In this document: piece by piece, positions 1 through 11,382 of the stretch
Layout: every line of letters begins with the position of its first letter
Position numbering within the stretch: position 1 is the stretch's first letter
From: Ipomoea triloba
Lineage: Eukaryota > Streptophyta > Magnoliopsida > Solanales > Convolvulaceae
Assembly (NCBI RefSeq): GCF_003576645.1
Contig: NC_044930.1
Coordinates: 23,639,552-23,703,551, forward strand
Direction: 5' to 3'
Length of the DNA: 64,000 nt
Notes under the pieces: model-generated
Told to the model about the DNA's origin: nothing
Database searches by the model: none
Seen by the model: only the letters and a program-made list of their open reading frames with translations
Translations under genes and position numbers: made by a program

Positions 1-11
1 TTTGATCATAC

Positions 12-3000
12 CATCCCTCCAACATGATAGATGAAAGCTAAGAGTATTCCAGCAGGTATCCCAAACAAATAATAGGCTCCCAAGTTGATTATTGCCCCAA
101 TATTTTGCCACCCACATCCTCTCGCTATGCCTGAAATTACATTCATATCCACATAAATTTTATACATACATACATACATATATATAATAATATATATTCA
201 CTTCCTTCGTTTCATACAAACTGCAATTTAATTTCTTTTTCAACAACTTTTAATATTGAAATAAGGGTCAAATAGGTCATCCAACTACACAGCAAACTTC
301 AATTAGGCCATCAAATTCAAAAAAACTATAATTAAGTCTCCGAACAATGTAAAATGATGTAATTCAACCTAAAATGATCTATTGACCTGGTAACATGTTA
401 ACGTGGTAGTTATCGAATTTTAAAATTTGTTTTTTAAATTTTATTTTAATAAATTTAAATTAAATAATTATTTAAAAAAAAAAAAAACACCCGCCTTCTC
501 CAGTGAGAAGGCGAGTGATTTTTTTTTTTGAAAGTTGAAACACCACGGCTGTTTGAAATTTGAAAGTTTAATAATCATGGGTGATTAACTTAAAAGTTTA
601 GGACTAAACGTGACAATATCACTCGGAGGACCCCACCCCAAATGACATTAACTCTTAAAAGTACTATTAAACACGAAAAGTTAAATTTAAAAATAATTTA
701 AAATATAAAAAAATAAGCAAAGAATAAAAGGTTAGTTTGAGTAATGAATAATAAATATGATAGATAAAATGAGATGAAGTATAAAATAACTGGCGACAGA
801 AGTAACATGTTTTGAAAAAAGAACTCACAATATCTCATCTTTTCATTTTCTTATTGTGATAAAATCTGAACCAATAGTGATAAAAGTTTTATTCTCTATC
901 ATTCCATGAGAACAAAAATACACTTATGATTCCCTGAATATAATAATTAAAAGATGGTACCATACCTGAAAGAATACATAGAAGGCTGTCAAGGAAATGA
1001 GAGGCAGAGAGGAAGAGTAACATTTGACCAGCATAGTTTACAACTTCTTCCTCGGTGCTGAAAACGTAACCCCATACTTTGTGCACTGAAACCATTGCTA
1101 TGCCTACTAATATCCCTTCTGTTGCCGCGCACCCTAACGCTGTACGCACCGCCATCCACGCTGCATTTGGCCTCCCTGCACCCACTTCATTTGACACCCT
1201 TACACTGTACTAACCAAAATCATATCAAGTGACAATTTGTATTTTGTATTCAGGAATAGTCCAGTGACTATTAATATTTATCAGTTTTTATCTTTGACTT
1301 TCAATCAAGGTATAGACGGCCGAGGCGTCGATTAAGCTACTTAATCGACCGATTAGTTATTGTTATCTTTCAATTAGACCATAAATGGTTTATTGTGTGT
1401 TCACATTTACCAATTTTCATCATAAACTTTCAATTTGATCATAAATGGTCCATTGACTATTTATTTTGTTTCAGATTTGGTCCTTCAGTTAAATATCTAT
1501 TTAGTGAACATTAAACTAAAGGGTAATAATGTAAAAATTGGCTTTTTAATTTGTTGAGTTAGGCAAAGTTCATCACTAGTGGGAATGCAAAGACCCAAAA
1601 TTTTACATTATTACCATTAAATTTAATGTTTACTAAATTGATATTTAATTGAAAGACCAAATTTGGAATAAAATCAATAATTAAGAGACCATTAATTTAT
1701 GGTCAAATATATTGAAAGTCGATGATGAAAATTGATAAATGTCAATAGTTAAGGAATCATATTTGTGGTCTAATTAAAAGTCGAAGATAAAAATTGATAA
1801 ATATCAATGGTCAATGGATCATTCTTGGATTTTAACTCCTTTTAAGGTGTTAATCAACTATCGGGTATAACCATCATCAAGTGCTGATATTGATTATCAG
1901 ATATAACCACCTATAAATATATGTTGTAGATGGTTGTACTGAAATGGCAAGATCTTAATCAATATATATACTACATATATATTAAGTGGCAGATAATTAA
2001 TGACTGAAAGTTACCTTATAGCGCCACCAAGTCCCATAGGCAGCATATAAACGATGATGCATGTATTTAGTCTGACAACAATTAACACCAAACAATAAGC
2101 CAAGTATTCTTTACCCTTAACAAAAAGAAAGCAGCAAAGCAGTAAGAAAGTGATAGTAAAATGGTTAAATGGATCTAGTAGATAGTAAGACAATATAGCA
2201 ATAGACTAAGCGAGTAGTAAAGCAAAACAACAATAAAGCCCACAAACAATAAGACAGAAGTAAGCAGTAAGGGAATAAAATCAAATCGGGAGATACGTGG
2301 ACGTTCTCAATATAAGACAAACAGTATACAAGGCATGTAACTATTAATTTTGGAGATTAGCACATTGGCCAAGATAGATCTTTACCAAAAGAGACAAGAT
2401 GCATAAAAAGAAGTAAAAACGTTGAATTAAGGAAGAAGTTACAAGCAACGGATGATTAAAAATCTATAGGTGTCAAAGATAAGAGTTGACAACGCCAAAT
2501 TACAATAACAATTTGAGTTGGAAATATAGATAATATCTTTAAATCGAGGAATCGACCAACAACAAATTTCTTTGCGCCAGCATCCTCGCTTTTGTATTTA
2601 TTATCCAAGGCTTCCCACAACGCTCTCGCTGTGCCAATTTTACAATATACATCGTAAAGAGCACCACACAACCCGTTCAGAATGTAGTTGCGGCAAAGGA
2701 AGTTCGAATCCTTCCAAAACCCAACCGACATCACGGATTGTGGATCATGTTCCTTCAACTCAGGAACTTTCTCGATCAACAACCTTGCCCAGCCGAGAGT
2801 AGCCAAGTAGAACAACATCTTTTACTGTCACCTCTTTAAGTTCGAACCAGTGAACTTTTCCGGCCTTTCGGCCATACCACTTGGTACCGTAGGTACCCGC
2901 ATCGTAGGGATATACCCCTCAATCCACACCATCTTGTGAACCAACGTTCATTGGTGCCTGGGAATGTGCAACATTGTTGCCGTTCCCACCCTGTTGTTCT

Positions 3001-6000
3001 CAACAACATTCTCGTCACCATAAACTGGAAGTGTAGGGTTCTCTACATTTTCGAGAAAATCAAAAAGAAAATAAGGTTTTAAGCTTGTTAAGAAATAATA
3101 TTACTAAAATAATATTTCTCTACTTTTTCGAGAAAATAAAAAAGAAAATAAGGTTTTAAGCTTGTTAAGAAATAATATTACTAAAATAATATTTCACGAA
3201 GATAACAAGCACAAATATACAAAATCAAAAAGAAAATAAGGTTTTAAGCTTGTTAAGAAATAATATTACTAAAATAATATTTCACGAAGATAACAAGCAC
3301 AAATATACAAAAGGATTTTATGGAAAAAGGTAAGCTTGATTGAGTGGTGTGTGTACTCACTACACTGTCCTTAAAACATCGAGTCAAACCTTCTCAGGCT
3401 CATTTTGAGATTTGATTTGCACCCCTTGTGCACATAAGAAAGCCTCTATGCTATACAATTCAACAAGCCTTAGAAAGATTCTTGTATAAATAGTGGTGCA
3501 AACCCCTTCCCAAACCAATGTGGGACAAAGCCTTACTCTAAAGCTTTTCCCACCATTTTTCCAACTCAAATGGGTCAATTTGAGAACCAAATTCTCATTC
3601 ACCCATTATCCATTTTGTGCGTACAATATATCAATCTCTTCATCTAACTACGAAGAACCCGAATCCACTTTGACCCGACCCAAATTGAAAGTGGACCCTA
3701 CATATATTTGTACAACAAAATAGCCATTAAAATTGCTATTTTATACTATTTTTCCAACATATATTACCCAACAACCAAAGTTATACGACTGTAAAAGGCA
3801 TAAATGGTAGGCTTTTGGTCACCTACCATTTCATAAAGCGCCAACGGAAAAATATTCAAAAATTTCTCTTTCAAGCCCCGAGCTCTATAAATAGAGCATT
3901 TCCTGAAGCGAAAGAAAAAAAAAAAAACAAAACAAAACTCGGAGACACACACTAGGGAAACACGAAGAGAGATTGAGAATCAATTAAAATACAACAGCCT
4001 TTTAAAGATTCTTAGTTTCTTACAATGTTTGAATAGAGATTATCACCCTAACATAATTAAAAAATAAAACTCACTAAAAGTTAAATCGAATATCATCAAT
4101 TTTGAAAGACTTCCTGCTAAAAGTTTGAATCAAATATCTTTAAAAATTTTGAAGTTTATAAAAGTCCGCATCGAATACACCTCATATAATCAAGTTGTGC
4201 TCTTATTCGGAAGAGAGTATATATTAAAATATGAAACGAATTGACTTACGTTATAGAAAGAATTGAAGTTTCCAACTCGGGATTTGGAAGAAACCCACAT
4301 AACAAAACCATCAGCTCGAATGACCAATTCTCTAAGCTACACTTATCACACACACAAAAATCTTTAGAAAATTAAAATTGGCCTTAGTTCATGGGACAAT
4401 TGTTATACCGTAGATCAAGACTCATCTTGTATTATGAATCCTTGTTTAAAAATTATGTTTGCAGTTAGCATATTCTTTACTTGCCCTTAACCGTTTATGT
4501 GTGTAAACAAATTGAAAACATATAACATGTTAACTATAGACACATAATATATTAATTGTAAAACACATAATATATATATTATTGTTAAAATATGTGTCTG
4601 CAGTCATATATTATACATCTACAATTATCATGTTATGTATTTTTAGTTAACATGTTATGTGTTTAATTTGTTTACAGACATAAACGAATATAGAATATTG
4701 GTTAACTGCAGACTTGAAGGTAGACATCGGTCCAAAATATAATTTGTCCTGATGAGAAGTGTAATAAAAAATTGATAAAGTTGGAGCGGAGAGAAGTACG
4801 TACCAAAGCATGGCGGTGGAAGGAATCCCTAATCTAAGAAACTTGATGATATCATGAAACATATCTTTGGAAAACCCTGTCCATGTTTCTTTACAAGAAG
4901 GAGAAACCCTCACATAAACACCCAACAAGACTACATTAACCCAGTAAGATATGGCATTAGCCATGGCAGCACCATTGAATCCCATCCCAGATTTGAATAC
5001 TAAAATCCAGCAGCTGAGCACATGCACCAGAGCGGCGATTCCGGCCGTGAACATCATGGGGACAACGTTGTTTTGGGCCTGTAGAAATGAAACCAAACAC
5101 CGCAGGATTGCGTACGGGAAAATGCTGGGTATTAGAAACCGAGCGTACTCGCCGGCGGCGCCAGATATCTCCGGATCTGTGCCGCAAAACCTGAGGATCC
5201 GGTCGGTGTAGGCCCAAACGCCGGCCACCGGAATGCATATTAGAAGCATCACTAGCATTCCTCTCTGCATAAAGATTCCCAGCATTTTGTACTGTTTGGC
5301 GCCGTATGATTGACCGCATAGTGTTTCCAAAGCGCCTGTGAATCCTCTCTGGTTTTAGTTAAACAAACACGAGATCCATAGTTAATTCATCATTATTGCA
5401 GTTGAAACCAAGTACAAATAAATGTTGCAGAAGGCACTAGGCACTAGTCAAGTGCTTAGAGCGTCTAGGGCCAAAGTCAACTAGTAATCCATGTATATTG
5501 TCTCAATTTGTTCATACAAGGCTGTAAGTTGTTAGATTGTTATAATCTCAAACTAGTCAACTGTTAGTAACTGTTGGTTGTGTAACTGAAGGAATATAGA
5601 AGAGGAGCAAACACTGAGCAAGTAAAAATAACCTCTCAACCGAATTAAGTAGGAGATTTAGGTGCAAAACTTGGAGCCTAAGGCACTAGTCGGCCTGCCG
5701 ACTAAAAGAAGCCTAGGACTAAATTTTTACAACACTTCTACAAATTAAACATTTTGCAGTTGAAGTTTCTGGTACGGAGAGGCTGACCATAAGACTGAAA
5801 CCGGTGACTGAAGCGAAGGCGGTGGCCATGGAAGCGCCGGAGAGAAACAGCTCGCCGCCGAGATTGCCGACGAACATGAGTGAGATGAACTGCAGGGAAG
5901 TTAACAGAAGATTTACGGAAATCAAAGGGCCAGCTAAAACCATCAGCTTCTTCACTTCGCCGGAAACCTCATCCCAACATTTTCTTCTCTTATCATTTTC

Positions 6001-6048
6001 AGATTCAGTAATCAATAATGGGATCTCCATCTCTGCATTTCTTTCCAT
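12..6048 (-). CDS. MATE efflux transporter, copy A (exons 1-6; 3' end outside window)
   Basis: Partial gene for a MATE/DETOXIFICATION antiporter, a 12-helix membrane protein that in plants exports secondary metabolites or toxins from the cytosol in exchange for protons. Exons on the minus strand: 5788-6048, 4804-5348, 4250-4336, 2015-2071, 966-1204, 12-130. All join in frame (436 codons), matching copies B and C exon for exon. Visible family marks are [11 protein letters not shown] (exon 2), [15 protein letters not shown] (exon 5) and [10 protein letters not shown] (exon 6). The start is set at 6048, as in B and C; an in-frame ATG at 6072 would add eight residues. The donor after exon 1 reads GTCAGC, weaker than GTAAGT in copy B. 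Exon 6 ends at a GTATGA donor, so the last two exons (about 40 residues) should lie just left of base 1. Substrate unknown. Confidence 0.9.
131..965. other. Intron 5 of MATE copy A
   Basis: AT-rich intron without coding sequence. It holds a dispersed repeat (about 250-660) related to 28430-28680, and within it a short perfect hairpin at 492-513 (9-bp arms, 4-nt loop) between an A-run and a T-run. No gene seen. Confidence 0.6.
1247..1840. repeat. Foldback element in intron 4 of MATE copy A
   Basis: The two ends are inverted relatives (AGTCCAGTGACTATTAATAT on the left, and its inverse around TCAATGGATCATTCTTGG on the right), with further inverted similarity inside. The same element sits at the same place in copies B (30569-31146) and C (51560-52098), so it predates the gene duplications. 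No coding capacity; MITE-like. Confidence 0.5.
2456..2885 (-). pseudogene. Decayed copia-type gag fragment (UBN2/gag_2 domain)
   Basis: In intron 3 of copy A. The minus strand encodes an interrupted gag polypeptide: [15 protein letters not shown], then [20 protein letters not shown] and [21 protein letters not shown], typical of the UBN2-like gag of plant Ty1/copia elements. The 5' part (about 2820-2885) is recognisable but broken by two stop codons, and no protease, integrase or RT follows. It is an old fragment, not a gene. Confidence 0.6.
3040..3312. repeat. Tandem repeat, three units, in intron 3 of MATE copy A
   Basis: A core containing GGTTTTAAGCTTGTTAAGAA and a following AATAATATTACTAAAATAAT recurs three times, with spacing of about 77 and then 88 bases. 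The last two units share an extra tail (CACGAAGATAACAAGCACAA). Not present at the matching place in copies B and C. Confidence 0.7.
3375..4040 (+). repeat. LTR-like promoter remnant in intron 3 of MATE copy A
   Basis: Two TATA-like boxes (TATAAATAGTGG near 3486, CTCTATAAATAGAGC near 3885) lie in non-coding sequence with purine-rich leaders. The second part resembles 31965-32170 in copy B. It reads as remains of an LTR or similar promoter-bearing repeat. No terminal repeats or coding region identified. Confidence 0.3.
4337..4803. other. Intron 2 of MATE copy A
   Basis: AT-rich and rich in short near-palindromes around ACATGTTA and ACACATAATATAT. Clearly related to intron 2 of B (33350-33825) and C (54227-54628). 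No gene or mobile element boundary seen. Confidence 0.5.
5425..5725 (+). repeat. Inverted repeat arm 1, intron 1 of MATE copy A
   Basis: About 300 bases beginning GGCACTAGGCACTAGTCAAG and ending GCCGACTAAAAGAAGCCTAG. A diverged copy lies in reverse orientation at 6345-6672, on the other side of exon 1. Not seen at the same site in copies B or C. Confidence 0.55.
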
Positions 6049-6344
6049 CCTCTTCTGCGCGTAACGTGACAAGGTGGATATATAATTATATACAGCAGCA
6101 AATATTGCAGAATTTAAATTTAAGTATGTACCTAACTTATACGGACGATGGGTCCTCGTGTGTGCAAGCCAATAATTTATTGATCGATTTTAAGCCATAC
6201 ATGGACTATAGTATTCATTTTCTTTTGTTTTTTTGGCATTGATTAGTCTCTAAGAACAAATTGAAGGATGTGATTCATCTCAAATATAAGTTTAAGCAGA
6301 TAGTTGAACTGCATATTTATGTTTATATATTATCTAAAAATCAG

Positions 6345-6672
6345 CCGAAGCTATTTTAGTCCTAGGCGACTTTTAGTCGGCCGACCGACTAACTAGACGA
6401 ATAGGCACCTTGGTGCAAAGTTAGTGCCTAACTTAATCGAGTCGGTGCCCAACTCGTGTATGTGATTTTTTTTGTCTACTCAACTACCCCTCTTCTATAC
6501 TCTTCCAGACATATAGTCAAGTAACCATCTACCATATGTAATTGACTAGATGGAAGATTATAATAGTCAACTCTCAACCCCGAATGAAAAAATTGTGGAC
6601 CATATACTCGAATTACTCAGCCGCATAGGCATCGTCTAGGTGCGTCTGACTAGCGCCTAGTGTCTTATGCAA
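6345..6672 (-). repeat. Inverted repeat arm 2, upstream of MATE copy A
   Basis: Reverse-orientation relative of 5425-5725; reads CCTAGGCGACTTTTAGTCGG at its left edge and GCGCCTAGTGTCTTA at its right. It lies about 300 bp upstream of the copy A start codon, between the gene and the upstream block shared with copy B. Confidence 0.55.
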
Positions 6673-6679
6673 TATTGTA

Positions 6680-6965
6680 TACGGAGTATTATACTAGTTA
6701 TATTACTTAGCATTACAGGATTAAATTAATATCCAATATTAATAAAATAGAAAAGTAAATAATTAACATAAAATTCAAATGTAAAAATTAATTAATATAA
6801 ATAAAAATTTATTATTTTCAATATAATCAAAATGATTATTTTTTAACGTGTAATAAACGTAACGGTAAAGATAAGTATTGTTGTAGATAGTTATAAGTGA
6901 AAATAAAGATCATTATATTGCCCTAACAATTTTCTTATTAAAATAAATTAATTCTTTTTAATGCA
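6680..6965. other. Upstream block shared by MATE copies A and B
   Basis: AT-rich sequence closely related to about 35240-35500, which lies at the corresponding place upstream of copy B (shared: TTAATATAAATAAAA, ATTATTTTCAAT, ATAAGTGAAAATAAA, GCCCTAACAATT). The duplicated unit therefore extended several hundred bases beyond the start codon. May include shared promoter sequence; no specific regulatory motif assigned. Confidence 0.5.
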
Positions 6966-7139
6966 ATATTGATAACTATTGGACTCATATTACCAATTGA
7001 GTCTCATTTAAAAAAAAAAATTATTTCTTACTCGGGATGATTAAACCATAACTTTTGATATACATACACACATACACATACATATAAACATAAACATACA
7101 TACACATATTACACACACACACACACACACATATATATA

Positions 7140-7693
7140 GGGGTGCGCTCAGGTGCGAACTATCGTCCAGGAGAGAATTGAGAATGTTTCGCAGCCGTCC
7201 ACGTGTCCATATCAACGAATCAGATGTAATTTTAAAAAAAACGACGTGGTAACATTTTCGTAAATAACTCGAATTTTGGTGTAAGTAATTGTGTTATAAG
7301 TACACCTAGTTTCACTTACAAGTGCACCTATTTTTTCACTTACAAGTGCACCTACTTTTCACTTACAAGTGCAAGTAATTTACTTTGTTTAAATTTCATT
7401 CACCTAGGTGCACCCACTTATAACGTTAGCTCCAACTAGTTATAACATTATGTGCACTTAGTATTGAGCTCAGCGTACATTTTTACTTGCACCTGTAAAG
7501 GCTGTAATACATTTTACTTGCACTTCCGCACCTATTTTCACTTGCAAGTGCAAATAATTTACCTTGTCAACATTCATGCACCTAGGTGCACCTAGTTATA
7601 ACATTATGTGCAACTACATTTGGACACGTGGCACGCTGCAAAGCGTTCTCAGTTCTCTCTTGGGCGGGTGGTTCTCACCTAAACGCTATCCCC
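7140..7693. mobile_element. Terminal-inverted-repeat element between microsatellites
   Basis: Ends are inverted repeats of about 70 bp: the left starts GGGGTGCGCTCAGGTGCGAA, the right in reverse complement starts GGGGATAGCGTTTAGGTGAG; both contain GAGAGAA and CACGTGTCCA. The left flank is (CA)n/(TA)n and the right flank (CT)n/(TA)n. The interior is full of short repeats of the type CACTTACAAGTGCACCTA. Non-coding; reminiscent of microsatellite-associated MITEs such as rice Micron. Related internal sequence occurs near 59600-59860. Confidence 0.6.
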
Positions 7694-7695
7694 CC

Positions 7696-7740
<45 letters not shown>

Positions 7741-8381
7741 AAAGAGACAAATTTCACTTTATTTTTTTATGAAAAACACCTAGGGTTTAACTTAAAATTT
7801 TTAATATCTAATAATTCTCATGTGAATTTTTACTGACAAGAATTCTATCTAGCAATAAATGGAAACATCTTATTTATTGACAACCCCACCTTTGTCTCTT
7901 AATAAATATTGAAAACCGTACCCCTCCTTTGTCTCTTAATAATCAAAGTAAATATGGAATTTTCGAAAAGAAAAAATGTTTGATGCATTACGTACCGGTG
8001 TATGTATGTTATACACTAATAGTTAATCATAATACGACATATCATTACAAAAAAAAAAAAAAGATTAAAAAATTGTGAAGATTAAGGAGGTCTTTTTGTG
8101 CAAATAAATTATAATCTTTGGTCGACTGACTATTATACATGAATCACAATTAGTTCTCGACTATTAAAATTTTTAAATTAGGTGCATGAATATGTAATTT
8201 GTATCACATTTGGTCTAATCATCCAATTTTTTTGGCTAACTATTGTCGGAAGTGCTTATTCCGGAATAAGTAAATGCATAAGTGCTTCTTCCAGAAGTGC
8301 TTATTCCGGGAGAAGCAAATGCAACACTTCTGGCAAAGGTTGGGCATCCTGCCTCTCGAAAATGTGATGGTGATCTATAAC

Positions 8382-8894
8382 CAGTGGCGGAGCCAGAAAA
8401 AATTTTTAGTGGGACGAATAATGAAACATTTAAAAGGAATATAGACATAAATATTGTTGGATATGGACAAAAAATATAACACATTAAAACTTTATAAAAA
8501 TATTCATAACAATATATGAAATATAATTAATTTGATAAAATAATTTAAACAGAAAATACATTATAAATTACGCATCTCATTATTAAATTTTTAAAAAAGC
8601 TTTTTTAATATATAATAAGGGAATGAAAACAAGCCTAGTGCTGCATAAAGAGGCCTTGAAGAGGAATACAACGGAGCTAGATTGAGGCTAACAAGATTCA
8701 AACCTTCGCCCTTTACTTAGTGAAATCACAAACCAACCAACTCCACCAACTAATCAATTGTTTATATATATTTGTTTTCTTATACTTATATCTAAAAATG
8801 TACTATATATAAATATATACATACAAGGGCTATATATGGGGTGGGGTGAGTGGGGGCAGCTGCCCCCACTGCCCCCATACTGGCTCCGCCAGTG
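8382..8894. mobile_element. hAT-type MITE with 8-bp target duplication
   Basis: Left terminus CAGTGGCGGAGCCAG, right terminus the inverse of CACTGGCGGAGCCAG (15 bp, one mismatch). It is flanked on both sides by the identical 8-mer TCTATAAC (8374-8381 and 8895-8902), the target duplication size of the hAT superfamily. 513 bp, no transposase. A tRNA-like segment on the minus strand (GGTTTGAATC at 8695-8704 as box B; GGTGGAGTTGGTTGG at 8733-8747 as box A-like) lies inside. Confidence 0.85.
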
Positions 8895-9000
8895 TCTATA
8901 ACAAAATAAAGTTGCATATTCGCTACTAGATATAACCTTTTTATTTTTTTAATTTTAAGAAACTAGCTATATTTTTTGGCGTAGTGTAAGCATTTGATTC

Positions 9001-9410
9001 TAACCATTGGTATCAGAATCAGGTAACGGGTTACAAGTTCAAGTCCCAGCAAGAACAAAAAACTGTGCAGTTAGAGGAATTGGCAAGACAGCAGCAGCTG
9101 AAGCATAAATAATGGACAGTAAATTGGTTGAATTTCCTTTCAATATACAGAGTTGGACGGTAAAACTCACCACTGTGACTGGTAGGTAAGAAATTAAAAT
9201 GGTTAGTTTGACCATATACCAATTTTGTTTCAATTTCTTTTGCGCTTTATATGGCTCTTTTTGTTTGGTTGATATCATATTTTGTTTGCAAAAAACTCGT
9301 GATTTGTGAACTAGGTCGGGTTGTAGACAAACTAGCAAGTGAGATGCTCAATAAAAATACATTTTGTAAGCATCACAATTTTAATTATAAGTATTTTCTA
9401 TAATAAGATT
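9001..9410. repeat. Dispersed repeat, also at 60830-60985
   Basis: GGCTCTTTTTGTTTGGTTGA and AAGTGAGATGCTCA with following sequence recur in the same orientation at 60830-60985. At 9009-9046, TGGTATCAGAA followed by GTTCAAGTCCC resembles a tRNA-derived head. No coding function recognised. Confidence 0.4.
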
Positions 9411-9776
9411 TATGATTTCTATCATATGTAACAAACAATTATCATATATTTGATCCGTCTCATACTAAGTGTGACTCTATTTTGTTTGTTATTTTGCCTA
9501 TATGAGATGAAATTGGTTGGTTAAACACTTAAACCCACAAGTTTGAGTTAAAGAGGCTTTTCTCCTCATTTCATAAAAGGTGCTTCTCATCTAGTCATCT
9601 ATTTAGAATATATCTGTCGCATCTGTGTTTAGTTGAGTTACCATGATTTACATCCTTTCAAATGCTTTGTTGGGGCGGGGCGTGGAGCCGTTGGAGTTGG
9701 GGATTCAATCCTTTGGGAGAAGAATATATCTATAGCTTGTCTTGCAATCGTAATTGCAATGTGGTAGGATTCAGTT

Positions 9777-10165
9777 GGAGTTAATTCCATTATTTATCTT
9801 AGATTTATAGGTTTCAGTTCACTTTTAAGTCTTTTTTTTTTAGAACATTAAACTTTGGTCCTAATATTGTTGTGGCATGACCATTTTTGGTCCTTTATCA
9901 ACAAAACAATTTAAATATCATTAAATATAAGGACATTTCGGTCTTCAATCATGGATGTTTAAAAAAAACATAAGAAACATAGTGATTACTTTGTATAATA
10001 AAAATTGAAATGTCTTTGTATTTAATGATATTTCAACGATTTTGTTGATAGAGAACTAAAAAATGTCATGTCATAATAATACTAGGACTAATTAGGATTT
10101 TCTAATAAAAAGAACTAAAAATGAGTTGTCATATATAAATTTAGGACAAAAAATGAAATTAACTC
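9777..10165. repeat. Foldback MITE (family also at 27240-27636)
   Basis: The right end TAGGACAAAAAATGAAATTA mirrors a diverged left end (GGAGTTAATTCC...CTTAGATTTATAGG). Central parts match 27240-27636: TTGTGGCATGACCAT and CAACGATTTTGTTGA. No coding capacity. Confidence 0.55.
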
Positions 10166-10384
10166 ATTCGGTTGTATACATCATTACATATATCTGTAAT
10201 CAGAATGCTTCCCCATCCAAGAGAAAGTATGGAAACTATGTGTATACGAAAGAAAGTATGATTGACATATTGTACCATCTTAATGAAACATAAAAATTAA
10301 ACAAAAAAATAAAAATTAAACAATCTGTTCTGACGAAAACTGACATGTAAAGTGATGCATTGCCATATTTATAATTAAAATAAA

Positions 10385-10795
10385 GTTAATTATTGAAATG
10401 ATCCTTTGACTATAATGAAATTATGAATTTGACTTTTGACTATTTTATTACTAGTTAAGTTCTTTAACTTTAAAAATCTTAACCAATTTAATTTTCCATT
10501 TGTTTTGCCGTTAGATATCTGATAACTCGGGATCAAATTGGTAACTTTGCTATAGTCAATGGACCATTTCATTAATAAAGTTTTCAGAGAAAATAATGCA
10601 TGTGATGACCAAAATGATCCCTTAACTATAACAAAATTATCTATTTGGTCTCGATTTAACGGATGTCTAACGGCGAAAAAAACATAAGACCAAATTGGTT
10701 AAGATTTTAAAGTTGTGAGACTTAATTGGTCAAAACATAGTCAAGAACCAAATCAGTAATTTCACTATAGTCAAGAGACAATTTCGGTAATTAAT
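10385..10795. repeat. Two adjacent foldback repeats
   Basis: 10390-10575 starts ATTGAAATGATCCTTTGACT and ends with the inverse (TAGTCAATGGACCATTTCAT). 10605-10795 starts CCAAAATGATCCCTTAACTA and ends with a similar inverse. Both are short, non-coding and typical of MITE-like foldback sequence. Confidence 0.45.
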
Positions 10796-11382
10796 TCATT
10801 AAAATATCATTGATGTCGTTTTGTAATTATTTTAAAATCCAGAGATTATGTTCATCTGTCGTAGGTCCACACCAGACGTCTTCCAACAGTAATGCCTTCC
10901 TAATAGTGAAGATTTTGGTGTGGTTTTTGATGAGTTTTTGTAGGTGTGATTAAGAAAAACAATATGGGAGTGGAGGAAAAAAAAAGAAAAGGAAAAAATA
11001 AAACAAAATAAAAAAAACTGAAAAAAAATTAAAAAATAAAAGAATCGTGCCTCACGCACGTGAGACACGTAAGGCGCGATTCTTCTCGCCCCTCTTCACG
11101 GCCAAGATCTCTATTTTTGCAGGAGAAAAACTTCAAAAAAATTACTTCCCACATTTGTTTAAAAATTCAACCTCAAAAGTTTTACTATTTCAAAATCTCT
11201 TTAAAATCCACAAATGGAGATAGCATACGGGAAACAGGAAACTCATAGGTTATTTTAGGGAGACCGTTAATCACATCTATGTACTCAGTGCATATCTATA
11301 ATTTATTTGTTCCAACAACATAATATTTGTGTACAAAATAATATACCTCAATCCTCATGTTACTGCAAGGTCATGCATGGTG
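10796..11382. other. Spacer downstream of MATE copy B
   Basis: No gene seen. Contains an A-rich stretch (10975-11040) followed by a near-palindrome around CTCACGCACGTGAGACACGT (11051-11070). The 3' UTR and polyadenylation region of copy B probably lie just left of 11383. Confidence 0.4.

Noticed and set aside
9039..9338. 99-residue minus-strand frame upstream of MATE copy A
   Set aside because: No domain recognised and it overlaps a dispersed repeat also present near 60830.
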